This document shows, piece after piece, positions 10,967-21,520 of a DNA stretch of 64,000 nucleotides. Source of the DNA: Rhinopithecus roxellana (Eukaryota; Chordata; Mammalia; Primates; Cercopithecidae); assembly GCF_007565055.1 (NCBI RefSeq), contig NC_044566.1, forward strand, positions 58,077,332 through 58,141,331. The letters are read 5' to 3'. The position numbers and the translations under genes were made by a program. Below the pieces are notes generated by a model that made no database searches, was not told where the DNA came from, and saw only the letters and a program-made list of their open reading frames with translations. Positions within the stretch are counted from its first letter, which is position 1; each line of letters begins with the position of its first letter.

Positions 10967-11518
10967 ATTAGTTGCCTATTGCTGTGTAACAAATGACACC
11001 AAAACTTGGTGGTTTAAAGCAACAAACATGTATTATCTCAGTTTCTGTGGAAGCAAGAAGCTAATTGTGTCTTAGCTGGTCCTCTTCCTTAAGGTCTCAT
11101 TCGAGGCTGCGATTAAGGTGTTGACCAGGGCTGTAGTCTTATCTGAAGACTTCACTGATGAAGTTGCCAAACTCACTCACCTGGCTGTTGGCAGGGTTCA
11201 GTTCCTTGAAGGTTATTGGATTCATTGGCTGTTAAGCCCTCTTAATTCCTTGCAACATGGGCCTTTCTGTAGGGCAGTTCACAACATGATTGCTGGTGCT
11301 CATCAGGTTGAGCAAGTGAAAGAAATCAGAGATGAAATGCAAGATGGAAGTCTCTGTCTTCCTGAAACCTAATCATGGAAATGACATTCCCTCACTTTTA
11401 GGTCTTCTATTTATTAGAAATGAGACACTAGGTTCAGCCCACACTGAGCTGACAGGAGAGACATCCACTCCAGTGGACAGAGATCACTGGGAGCCCTTTC
11501 AGAGGCTGCCTATCACAT
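10967..11518 (-). mobile_element. MLT1-type MaLR LTR, antisense
   Basis: The element begins TGTATTAGTTGCCTATTGCT and continues with GTGTAACAAATGACACC and AAAACTTGGTGGTTTAAAGC. Further on are ACATGGGCCTTTCTGTAGGG, CAGTTCACAACATGATTGC and GAAATGACATTCCCTCAC, ending near AGGCTGCCTATCACA. This is the reverse complement of an old MLT1 (ERVL-MaLR) LTR. The small frames inside are translations of LTR sequence. The exact subfamily is not assigned. Confidence 0.82.
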
Positions 11519-11685
11519 CTTCTCTCTCTTTGTTCTTTCTTGCCATCATTTTGTTTTCTTTCCAGTTCCAAATTTATTGGCAAAGGTCTCTGACTGACTG
11601 ACCCATCTTGAGTCAGGTGCTCATCGTTGTTCCAATCAGCCATAGGGAAGCCCAGAATCACAGTATCCATGGTTCTGTGGTGTTC
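11519..11685. other. Short unassigned spacer
   Basis: Nothing is recognised between the MLT1 LTR and the second copy of the unassigned repeat. Confidence 0.4.
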
Positions 11686-11795
11686 GTATAGGGCAAGACA
11701 AAGAGGACCATCATGGATGAAGAAGACAGTCACAGAGCATGGATTAGAGTAAAACACTCCAAAGGATGACCACAACAAGCTCGTTCAAGCTCTTT
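11686..11795. repeat. Unassigned interspersed repeat, copy 2
   Basis: Partner of 9465-9574, in the same orientation and about 2.2 kb away. The best-conserved block is GAGTAAAACACTCCAAA followed within three bases by TGACCACAACAAGCT. The MLT1 LTR lies between the two copies. Confidence 0.6.
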
Positions 11796-11932
11796 TACTT
11801 AATGGGAATAAAATTTCCAAGCAGATTATTCACCTCCACAAAAGACTGGTTCAATGCATGTAAATTTTCTGGGTAATTAAAGTCCTTGAAGTCCTTAATT
11901 CTAATATACATATGTAATGAAGATTAAAAATT

Positions 11933-12230
11933 ATTTTTTCCTTTTTTGAGGCAGAGTCTTGCACCATTGCCCAGGGAGGAGTACGGTGGTGCAGTCTCAG
12001 TTCACTGCAACCTCTGTCTCCTGGGTTCAAACGATTCTCCCACCTCAGCCTCCTGAATAGCTGTAATTATAGGTACGTGCCACGATGTCCAGCTAATTTT
12101 TGTATTTTTAATAGAGATGGGGTTCCGCCATGTTGGCCAGGCAGTTTTTGAGCTCCTGTCTTCAAGTGATTTGCCTGCCTCAGCTTCCCAAAGTGCTAGG
12201 ATTACAGACATGAGCCACCGCGCTGGGCCA
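11933..12230 (-). mobile_element. Antisense Alu
   Basis: The element has the Alu order from GAGGCAGAGTCTTGC through TTCACTGCAACCTCTGTC and TTTTTGTATTTTTAATAGAG to GAGCCACCGCGCTGGGCC. Many substitutions mark it as an old AluS or AluJ. The 68-69 codon frames across it are typical Alu translations. Confidence 0.9.
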
Positions 12231-13062
12231 AAGTGGGTTTTTAAGAATTCATTATATGTGCCATTACTCTTTTTCTTAAGAAAAGTGTTTATTATTTTTA
12301 AAATTATAGTAAAATATGCATAATGTAAAATTTACCATTTTAACCGTTTTTAAGTTACAGTTTGGTGGCATTAAGTACATTCGGATTGTTGTGCCACTGT
12401 CACCACGATTCATCCCTAGGACTTTTCATCTTCCAGAACTGTAACTTTGTATCCATCAAACACTAACCCCTCATTTTCCTATCCTCCAGCCCTGGAAGCC
12501 ACCATTCTACATTGTCTGTAAAAATTGGACTACCCCAGGTACCTCACGTTAGTGGAAGAGCCACAATATTTGTCCTTTCCTGACTAACTTATTTCAGTTA
12601 ACACCATGTCCTCAGGGTTCATCCCAATTGTAGTGGGTGTCGGAAGGACCTCTGTTTCTAAGGCTGAATAGTATTCTGTTTGTTTGTATATGCCACATTT
12701 TGTTTATAGATCCTTCTGTGGATGCACATGGGTGACTTTCATCTTTTGGCTATGGTGAATAATGATGCTATGAACATTGGTATAAAAATACCTGTTTCAG
12801 TTCCTCCTTTTAATTCTTTTGGTTACATATTCAGAAGCGGAATTGCTGGATCCTATGGTAATTCACTGTTGAAGTTTTTGAGGAACTGCCATACTGTATT
12901 CTGAAGTGGCTGCACCATTTTACATTCCCACTGGCAGTGCACAAGGATTCTGGTATCTTTACATCCTTACCAATGTTTATTTTCTCTACGTGTGCATGTG
13001 ATAGTAACCATCCAATCAGGTATAAAGTGGCATCTCATTGTGGTGATAGGCATTTCCCTAAT

Positions 13063-13418
13063 TGTATTAGTTCATTTTCACACTGCTATAAAGAATACCT
13101 AAGACTGAGTAATTTATAAAGAAAGAGGTTCAATTGACTCACAATTCTGCATGGCTGGGGAGGCCTCAGGAAACTTACAATCACAGCAGAAGGCAAAGGG
13201 GAAGAAAGGCACGTCTCACATAGTGGCAAGAGAGAAGGGGGATATGCCACACACTTTTAAACCATCAGGTCTCATGATAACTCACTCACTATCACGAGAA
13301 CAGCATGGGGAAAACCTCTCCCGTGATCTAATCACCTCCCACCAGGTTCCTCCCTTGACACATGGGGATTACAATTTGAGATGAGATTTGGGTGGGGACA
13401 CAGAACCAAACCATATCA
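13063..13418 (-). mobile_element. Solo MST-type MaLR LTR inside the L1
   Basis: It starts TGTATTAGTTCATTTTC and ends AACCAAACCATATCA, the antisense of a TGATATGGTTTGG...AATACA LTR. The block CAGGAAACTTACAATCAC indicates MST, since THE1 lacks that stretch. The 5-bp duplication CTAAT lies at 13058-13062 and 13419-13423, confirming a complete solo LTR. It splits the L1 between CATTTCCCTAAT and TTAGTGATGTTGAAC, sequences that are adjacent in an intact L1. Confidence 0.92.
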
Positions 13419-13684
13419 CTAATTATTAGTGATGTTGAACATTTGTTCATGTGCTTATTGGACATTTGTATGTTTTCTACAGAGAAATTTCTATTCAAGT
13501 CCTTTGTCCATGTTTTTAACTTGGTTGCTTATTTTATGCTGTTGAGTTTTAGGAGTCCTTTTCATATTTCGGATATTAACCTCTTATCAGATATATTGCT
13601 TGCAAATATTTTCTCCTAGCCTGTGGATCACCTTTTTGGTCTTTTGACAGTGTCTTTTGATACAGTGAACAAATGTTCACTATA

Positions 13685-13927
13685 ATAATTTATCTATTTA
13701 AAGTAAACATAAAATGTACCATTTTAACCATTTTTAAGTATACAGTTCAGTAGCATTAAGCACATTCGCATTGTTGTGCCACTGCAACCACTATTCATCC
13801 CAGGACTTTTTCATCTTCCAGAATTGAAACTCTATATCCATTAAACACTAGCTCTCCACTTTCCCATCCTTCAGCCCTGGCAGCCACCAATCTACTTTGT
13901 CTCTATAATTTTAAATAGATAAATTAT
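13685..13927. repeat. Second L1 3'-UTR piece bounded by perfect 18-bp inverted repeats
   Basis: A piece at 13703-13909 repeats the antisense L1 3'-UTR already present at about 12300-12520 (TACCATTTTAACCATTTTTA, ACTTTTTCATCTTCCAGAA). It interrupts the outer L1. Its edges are ATAATTTATCTATTTAAA (13685-13702) and the exact reverse complement TTTAAATAGATAAATTAT (13910-13927). L1 insertions normally leave direct repeats, so inverted ends are unusual. Confidence 0.8.
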
Positions 13928-14062
13928 TAGTTGCCTGCACTTGTGGTGGGACATCCAAGAAATAATTGCCAAAGCTAATGTTGTGAAGATTTTCCCCTGT
14001 TTTCTTCTAACAGTTTTATCGTTTTTGCTCGAACATTTAGGTCTTTGAGCCATTTGCCTTTG

Positions 14063-15124
14063 TAGGCATAATCAGAGGACCCTAGATCATTGCCATTAAA
14101 TGTGGTTGCCTTTCCCTTTTATCATTATGATCACATTCATCATTTATATTCTAAGGCATAAAAAAGAGAAAGCATTGTCCATACCCCTATGATCACTAAG
14201 ATATTTGAGAATTTTAAACATTTGCAAAAACTTAACAAATGTCCTTCAGTTCTCCAATTATCTCCCAAAGCATCCCAGACAGGAGACTGTTAGCTTATTT
14301 CAGAAAGTTTGAACTTTGATGTGATCTAGCTGATACTTTAAAAGTTTTTGGAAAGGCTGATTAAAATAAGTATTGTTTATAAGATAGGATTCCGCTGATG
14401 TTTGTGGTATTGTAAGTGTGTTTAATGGTTTGATTTACCATGATTGTTTTAGTATTCTATCTGACACTCAGTGTGTATGTGAAATCTTTGGACCCTTGTG
14501 CATATCTTTTGCCTTCCCTTTGCTAGCTCTAGGTTTGTTTTCAGGATGGAGATATTCTCATCTTCACTGTAGGTGTTTGTCACAGACCTAAACATCACAT
14601 AGGAATTCCTCTGTCCTCCTCTGTATATCCACCAGTAAGAAGAGTCTAACATTTTCTCATAAAACAAAGTGCTTGCTGCACAGATTAATCAGGGAAGCTC
14701 CTGATGAAACCTTCATATTGAAACATTTCCTCTCTAAGGACCTGGTGGCTCTGTCACTAGAAGGAATAGCTAGAAACCCCATGGGTGAGTGAGTGAGTAG
14801 ATGAGTTATGAAATTGCTGGCTTTTATGATACAATTGAAGCATTGTAAAATCTCAGGCAAGTCCAAATCAGTTCAGGTTATTTGGCTTCAAATACTTGGG
14901 AAGGTCACCAGAATGGCTTTAGGGTTTGTACCCTCTAGCAGTTCTGCCAGGGCTGGAGTAACATATGCTTCCTTGGGTCCATTTTCCAAGTGCGGCTAGG
15001 CATGGGAAGGGGCAAGGTGTGAGGGTACCTGGAGGAGCGGGGATATGGTATGTGGCAGGATCCAATGGTGGAAGGACTTCCTGGGTTATTGTGACTGATC
15101 CAGTGCACCATCCTACCAAACCAT
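14063..15124. other. Single-copy sequence, no gene seen
   Basis: There are a few short frames (14449-14667, 14657-14866, 14935-15171) without domains. No repeat is recognised. Confidence 0.5.
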
Positions 15125-15203
15125 GCTATTCCCCTATGTATTAGATAGGGTAGGCTAAACTGCCATGACAAACAGGTACAAAATATAACAGCTTAACAGA
15201 AGA
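15125..15203 (-). mobile_element. Fragment of an old LTR, antisense
   Basis: ATGTATTAGATAGGGTAGGC followed by AAACTGCCATGACAAACAGG and ATAACAGCTTAACAG resembles the antisense 3' end of a MaLR-like LTR. The Alu at 15204 cuts it, and I do not see the rest on the far side with confidence. Confidence 0.5.
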
Positions 15204-15514
15204 TAAGCTTTATTTTTATTTTTTTGAGATGGAATCTCACTCTGGCACCCAGGCTGGAGTGCAGTGGTACAATCCCCGCTCACTGCAACCTCCGCCTCCC
15301 AGGTTCAAGCAATTCTCCTGCCTCACTCAGCCTCCCAAGTAGCTGGAATTACAGGTGCACACTGCCACACTGGCTAATTTTGTGTGTGTGTATTTTTAGT
15401 AGAGACAGGGTTTCAGCATGTTGGCCAGGCTGGACTTGAGCTCCGGACATCAAGATCCACCTCCCTTGGCCTCCCAAAGTGCTGGGATTATAGGTCTGAG
15501 CCACCTCATGCAGC
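15204..15514 (-). mobile_element. Antisense AluS-type SINE
   Basis: It runs from a TTTTTATTTTTTTGAGATGG tail, through TCACTGCAACCTCCGCCTCC and CAAAGTGCTGGGATTATAGG, to GAGCCACCTCATGCAGCC. A small TG expansion (TGTGTGTGTG) interrupts the usual TTTTTGTATTTTTAG block near 15384. The frames at 15224-15593 are Alu translations. Confidence 0.9.
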
Positions 15515-16394
15515 CCTGTTTTTTCTTACAAATCCAGATATATGCCAAATGAAAAGATCTCCTGTGTTCCAGAATATTTTAATGAAAATCTAGGGGTCAC
15601 TTGAAATGGAATCAATAGAAGTGAATACTCTTAGAAATGGGCCAAAGTTATTTCTTCATTCTGGGATATGGCACAAGGGTTTGGGTGCGGGAATGGCAAC
15701 TCAGGACTATGCATGGAAGAGAAAGTTTCACCTAATATTCCTGTTACCATTTTCTGATTTTATATTACACTTACATACATAAGTTTATTTGTATAAGCTC
15801 CCACTATAGAAATAGAAATACTTAAGTTTTTCAGCCTAAAGAGCTTATTAGGATTTCAGCCTACAACATTTTCACAGAGAACTCATTATTTCTCATGATT
15901 TCACATTGTTCTGTAAAGCTGTGTCATGATGATGTGGGGGTAGTGAAATATTAGGGTTCAGCTGTGCCATCCATTATAAATTCTGCTTTCGCTGCTTATT
16001 AATGTTCTCGCCAAAATGAACAAATAACCCCCTGACATTCCATTGTTTGAGAACATACTCAAAATTATTCTGTAGAGAAACTGAAAATGCCGCTCCATGA
16101 TGATTTTTCCCCCTAAGAGTGGTGAGTTGGTTGAACTGAGTGCAACTGTGATACACCTGGAGTCCGAGGAAACAGTCAGTTGTGAGTTTGGATTAATAAA
16201 GAGCCTGAAATACAGGTCACTGAGTAGTCCTTCTATGGCCTATGTTTAGGTTTCGACTGAGATCTTCCTGGTTCCAGAGGCAGAATGGGGAAATCATGCT
16301 GCATATAACATGGGACATGGGAATTAGAAGTGTTGTTTGTTTGTTTTTGGCTGCTGGGCAACTATCCCTTCCATCTTCTCTCATGTCCTAGGAC
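15515..16394. other. Single-copy sequence, nothing assigned
   Basis: No repeat or gene is recognised. A short GTTT run is present near 16336-16352. Confidence 0.5.
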
Positions 16395-16575
16395 TGACTG
16401 GCCTGCAGGATCTTGAGCAAATCTCTGAAACTCGGTTTCCTCCCAGGTGAATGAGATAATCCTGTCTATCTCAGCATTATTTTGAGGATTAATTAAAATA
16501 GTCCTATACAAGCCTTCACATTGTGCTCAGAAGATACCAAGCACTCAATGAAAGTGTATTGGTTAATTATTGTCA
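16395..16575 (+). mobile_element. MIR SINE
   Basis: The sequence follows the MIR core: ATCTTGAGCAAATCTCTGAA, CTCGGTTTCCTCCCAGGTGA, TTTTGAGGATTAATTAAAAT and CCAAGCACTCAATGAAAGTG, ending in a TTAATTATTGTCATT tail. It is diverged and noncoding. Confidence 0.75.
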
Positions 16576-17094
16576 TTGGTTGAAACTTGAGTAAATTGAA
16601 GTGGCTGGGAACACAAACAGATATTAAGCAGATGTGAAAATCAAATGAATTTAAGGGGAAAAAATAAAAACAGAAATAAGAAGGCACTAATATTGTCATT
16701 AAATAGCATTTTCAGAAGAGATGGATTTATGCCTTCACAAAATAGGTGACTGGAAGACAAGAAGATCTGCCCGGATCACTCACATGGTCTTGACATAGAG
16801 CCTGAAAATGCCACCACTGGAGCCATTAGTAGGCTGTAGGTGGAAAGTATTGCTTGAAACCAAAAGGCCCAAGAAAGAATATTGTCCTGACCCACTGAAA
16901 AATCCAGGGAGCATCTGGACCATGAAAGTTCTGAGTGCCTTTGAAGGGAAATCTTGAGGGTGATGTTGAATAGAGAGTAGAGTTTGTTGCTGAAGGGTCT
17001 TGATGTTTTCTTTCCCTCAAATAGGGTCACATAACTCCTGCTATTAAAAGTGTCACCTTTTCTGGGGGAAGATGTACAACCTGTAGCAGCCATG
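16576..17094. other. Possible upstream part of an LTR, otherwise unassigned
   Basis: A 105-codon minus frame at 16776-17093 is present but has no domain I recognise. The sequence may be the diverged 5' part of the LTR whose 3' end is at 17372. Confidence 0.35.
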
Positions 17095-17372
17095 TAGTGC
17101 CTGCCCTGAACCTGCCTGCTTTATGATGCTCTAAGCCTGCCCGCCATATTGGTTAATATCTGACAGTGGAAAACTTTGTCATCTTTGGGGTCCAACTGAT
17201 ATTGAGCCATCAACGAGTGAGACCATCCTAGGCCATCCAGCCCAAGTCAAGTTACTACAGATTAGAAAAGCCCAGTCGATCTATAGATTCATGAGGAAAA
17301 ACAAATAATTGTGACTTTAAGCTACTACATTTTGGGGTGGTTTGTTACACAGTAGAAGGTAACTGATATGGA
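17095..17372 (+). mobile_element. MaLR-like LTR 3' part
   Basis: The end GACTTTAAGCTACTACATTT, then TGGGGTGGTTTGTTACACAG and AAGGTAACTGATATG, follows the common MLT1/MaLR 3' pattern of a TTTAAGCCACTAAGTTT-like block and TTTGTTACACAGCA. Upstream similarity is weak, so only the 3' part is called. Confidence 0.55.
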
Positions 17373-18114
17373 ATCCAACTTTTCCTTACTACTATTGCAG
17401 AATTATACCCTAGCTTTATCTGAGCTGGGATGTAATGCTCCAGAAGCCATAACTCTGATGATATGCTAACTGCCAACAGCCAGAGGCAATCTGTGTTTAT
17501 GATTGAAGTGAACTCCTTGAAGATTGTTTATCATAGACCCCAAAGCTGGATCCAGAGCTGGGACCTATGTGTTCAACAGATGCATTCAGGAGGGGTCTCT
17601 GAGTCTCTATCAACAGAATGAAGGCTGAGAGAGAACTCTCCTGTTCCTCAAAGAGTAAATGGGCTGGGACTTAGGCAACTACAGACAAAGATAGTGGTAC
17701 TCACAGAAGAATTGTCCATTGGGAAGGCTGGACTTTAGGGCATAGGTTAAGCCTGAAGGTATGAATTTAGGGGTGACTAGAACAAAGTAAAACAGTTCAC
17801 CTTTGTGAATGGAAGGTTTTCTGATAAGCCAAAACCAAGGAAGAAAGATGAAAGGGCTCAAGGTTTATGGAGCGGCTATGAAATCCTTGGATAAAGAATG
17901 AAAGGGTGATTAAAAGGCCCATAGGCTGTGGGTTCCTTGAGGAAAAGGTTCATCTCTTACTCGGTTTTGAGTCTCCAATTCCTCCACCTTGTATTAACAC
18001 ACAGTAACTTTTCAGTCTGAATGGAGATAAGCAAAGAAAGAGACGAAAATTTGAAAAGAACAAAGGGAATGCATTATGTCAGAAGCCAAGACATGAGAAG
18101 GGTCTCCATACTCT
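17373..18114. other. Single-copy sequence, nothing assigned
   Basis: No repeat, gene or regulatory motif is supported. Confidence 0.5.
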
Positions 18115-18325
18115 TAAAATAATAACAACTAACATTTTATTGAATGTGTGCATGGCCTTGTACTTTACTAAGTTCTTCTTAAGGATTATTTAATACTCAT
18201 AACAGTCATAGGAAAGAGATAATATTCTTACTCCTATTTATAAATGAGGAAACTGAGGCATGGGCAGTTCAAGGAAATTGCCGTTTCCTCACAGTGGCTC
18301 TGGGAGTGAATTTTGAATTTTACAT
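18115..18325 (-). mobile_element. MIR SINE, antisense
   Basis: The segment is the reverse complement of MIR: ACTAACATTTTATTGAATG, TTTAATACTCATAACAGTCA and AAATGAGGAAACTGAGGCAT, followed by a diverged remnant of the tRNA-like end. Confidence 0.8.
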
Positions 18326-19023
18326 GATCAGTTCATTTACAAAGTTCATTGTTCAAGCTCCCAGGATGGGGGTGGCCAATACTGTCAAAATCAGCAGGTA
18401 GTGTCAGGAGAATGAGCAGGTGGAAGAGATTATTAAATCTGGTCAGAAAAGATTATGAGTTATATGGGAGACAAAGTAGGGGAAGCATGAATGTTGGAAA
18501 TTTAGTAGTAGCAGCAGAAATCAGGTCACAAGGAATTAGTAGTCAGGAAATGTAAGCAGCAAGTTTAAGCTATGAGTTCAGAGAGTCGGGTGGTAAGCGG
18601 GAGGTCAGAATTTAAATATGAGTTGGATTAAGTGGTGATATTTAAAGAACTGTTAGTTATTTTATAGGACGGAGACAATTTGATTATGTCTCTTTGGAAA
18701 ATGGACCATGGTGGTGAAGTCAGCAAGAGACAGGAGAGTAAACAGGTGGGTGGTGGAAGGGTGGGAAATTTCGGAAGCGCTGTCAAGAGGAGTGAGATCA
18801 GGGGCTGGTGGAGATGATACAGCAGGGTTTTCCAGCATAGGTTAGCCTCAAAGAATAACTGAAAAGCACCACTATCTCAAGAGTTAAGTCTGCTCTGTTG
18901 TATACCTTCTCCCAAATGCAGATCATCACAGATGATCAGGAACAATAGAAAGAGATGGTCATAAAGTAATCGTTCTCGTCTTTTCCGCTCCACTCGTGCC
19001 CTTGTTAGTCCCAAAATACAACA
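18326..19023. other. Purine-rich single-copy sequence
   Basis: A 68-codon frame at 18349-18555 has no known domain. The + strand is rich in A and G. Nothing else is recognised. Confidence 0.45.
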
Positions 19024-19372
19024 AGGACCCTCCTGTCCCAGGGGTCTGTGCATATTGTTTCTTCAACATTCTCTGTGTGTCTCTTCCTTCCCAGTTGGCA
19101 TCATGGCTTGGCCTCATTTAACTCAAATGTCATCTCCTCTCAGAGGGTTTCTCTGGCTATCCTACCTAAAATCACATTCCTCTTATGAGGTCTTATTTTT
19201 TACCAAATTGTTTATCACCATCTATAACACATTTATTGATTTGCTTTGTAAACATTTGTCTCATCTCATGGGATGTCACTCTCCATGAAATCTGGGACAT
19301 GGCTGTTTTTAATATTCTATCTTCTTAGCAATGCTTCATAATGGTGTTCAATAAGTATTTGTTAAATGAATG
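19024..19372 (+). mobile_element. L2 LINE 3' end
   Basis: The order CTCATTTAACTCAAATGTCA, CTCAGAGGGTTTCTCTGGC, ATTTATTGATTTGCTTTG, TCCATGAAATCTGGGACATG and the ending TTCAATAAGTATTTGTTAAA plus TGAATGAAT follows the L2 3' region. A 77-codon frame crosses it but is not a preserved ORF2. Confidence 0.78.
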
Positions 19373-20329
19373 AATATATACAGCTAGAGATTTGCTGAGT
19401 GAGTTGTGAGAAAGGTGGGAAAGGATCATAAGTATAACCATAACTAAACCAAATAATATCTTGTTGTGCTCTATGTTGTCCAAGGTGCTTTCAAAGAGGG
19501 ATGATTAGAGAATCCTGGAGAGAGGGTTTGGGGAGTTTGATAGTTGAGGGCATCCTGGGTAGTTGTGGTTTAGACAGTGGTACAAATAAGAAAGTAAGAT
19601 TAGGATTTCTGAGTCATTCAATATTATTGAAACAAATGGAGTTGAGAGTTGGAAGCTGATAACAGGTTTATTGGGAATAGAAGACTTCACCATTATAACA
19701 GAGCAGAGGAGAGTAGTAGCCTTTCTGCTAAAAAGAACATCATAGTCCAACATTCCCAACATCATCTTTCTCAGCATTTTATTAAAATGTTTTACAAAAC
19801 AAAGGAAAGACAAAAAGCTCATAATAGCATTGGAAATTAACAAAAGCGGTCAACCATTCGCAAAGTTCTTAGAGTTCCCGTGACCTATAGCATTGATGAA
19901 GTTGGATTGCAAATTACAACTAGTGGTCTATTCACACATCACTGTCTGATAAAAAACTGCAAGTTGCTTCTTCCCATCTCCCCTCCCATAAGTGCAGGGA
20001 TACAGCATATCTTTGCAGCAACAAGCAAAACCAAGCAGTCACCCTTATGCTAAAGGACTACCGCCTTAATCAAGTAACCTGAGTTCCTGTATCAGCTCCC
20101 TACAATACTGGACCAGAGGCTCTATCACCCTTTTCCACCTAGTTCCCTCTGTCTTTATTCATTAATACCCATTTTGACTGAGGGAACTGAAAGTGAGTGC
20201 ATCATGTCCCTTTATGTGAAATGTCCCATGGTCTTCTATGGATTTAATCATGGAAGAATTACAGCATCAGGTGAGAAGCAGAAGTTGTTATGCCAGACAT
20301 CTACAATTAGACACACTTCCTATAAATTC
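19373..20329. other. Single-copy sequence with an unassigned minus-strand frame
   Basis: The longest frame is 112 codons on the minus strand (19505-19843). It is hydrophobic, Leu/Ile/Ser-rich and without a recognisable family. Such composition is typical of translated AT-rich DNA, so it is not called as a gene. Confidence 0.45.
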
Positions 20330-20500
20330 TGATGCCACCACTTCCTAACTGCACAAGCTAACCTCTCTGCTTTATTATCCTTATCTTTAAAATTGGAATA
20401 ATGGCAGTACATCTTTTAAGGCTAATTTAAGAATAAGATAATACATGTAAAGGATTTTGTAGAGGACTAGGCATGGTATAGGTTCAATAAATGTTAGCAT
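20330..20500 (+). mobile_element. MIR SINE
   Basis: The blocks GATGCCACCACTTCCTAACT, AACCTCTCTGCTTTATTATC, TTATCTTTAAAATTGGAATA and GATAATACATGTAAAGGATT, with the ending GTTCAATAAATGTTAGC, match the MIR order from the tRNA-adjacent region to the 3' end. Confidence 0.85.
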
Positions 20501-21414
20501 ACACTCAATGAATGTAAGGAAATATTCATGGGAACATAAGTTTTCCTTTTCCAGAGCTAGGAAACTTGGCATGGGAATAGATGAACATCTCCTTAATCTA
20601 TGTGAGCTAGACCAAGCAGGAAGAATTGGTTCAGTATTGCGATCACTGGCCTATGATTTGGGGGTCTTAAAGGAAGATTTTTGTCTGAACCCAAATGGAA
20701 AGTGAAAAAGGCCAAAGAGGTCAAGAAGGGAGTAAAGAAATGGATTTAGAAGCAACTGATCACCTTGTCTATACATGGCTTTGGAAAGCTCTGCCAAGGG
20801 TCTAGTAACATACAAAATTAATATGGAGGCTACTAGAATATTTAGAGATGGAAACATTATCTTGAAAACTCACATTAAAAGCATAATGTTAAAATTAAAA
20901 GAAAATGAGAAAATGTCTACTTTGGTTTCTCATCAAGTCACAGGAAAACATGACCCTCATGGAACCAGAGCCCATGTTTACAAGAAACCATCTATATGAG
21001 ACGAAATGACAGGCACACCAGATTCAGGAAGAGGTTCCTGATTGCCAGGCCAGATTTGAAGGGGAGGCATAATTAGTCTTTCTGCCACAGAGCAGGAGTT
21101 GATGGAGGTCCAATAAGGGCTAAGTAAACCTGTCCAAAGAAGTCAGCCTGGATAGGCTGGGCAGATGGTAGACTCTAGGACCAAGAGCTTGGACAGAACA
21201 CAGGGGAGAGCATCAGCTGAGGTGCTGGGTGCTGGTATTTCCCAAGGCACTCAGTTGAAGCGCATCTGACCTCGCCCACAGTCTAAGGAGCCTGTGAGGC
21301 TCTGAGTTGATTCAGAGGAGGACTGAAGTGCAGAGTGAGATCAAAAGTAAAGAATATAAGGAGCTTAAGAAGTGTAAACATAGAATTATAACCAAATCCA
21401 CTTTAGATACAGCA
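20501..21414. other. Single-copy sequence, nothing assigned
   Basis: The short frames at 20508-20705 and 20775-20999 have no domain. No repeat is recognised. Confidence 0.5.
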
Positions 21415-21520
21415 AAAAGTCAATTCTTAGCTCTGCCATTACCCAGTTATAGCCTCTGGAGAAATCACATACCCTTTGTGATTCTCAGTTCCTCATATGT
21501 AAAATGGAGCTTAGAGTTCA
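21415..21520 (+). mobile_element. MIR SINE fragment
   Basis: AGCTCTGCCATTACCCAGTT followed by AGAAATCACATACCCTTTGT and CTCATATGTAAAATGGAG matches the central MIR region. The 3' part is missing. Confidence 0.65.

Larger units (their letters stand above)
12285..14062 (-). mobile_element. L1M-type LINE (ORF2 end and 3' UTR), antisense, with insertions
   Basis: The + strand shows the antisense L1M 3' UTR (AAATTTACCATTTTAACCG, AGTGGAAGAGCCACAAT). It continues into antisense sequence near the end of ORF2: CTATGGTGAATAATGATGC, GCTGCACCATTTTACATTCC, AAATATTTTCTCCTAGCC and CCAAGAAATAATTGCC. The L1 is cut by an MST LTR at 13063-13418 and by a second L1 3'-UTR piece at about 13703-13909. No intact ORF survives. 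Order and strand are clear; the subfamily (L1MA-L1MD range) is not. Confidence 0.88.
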
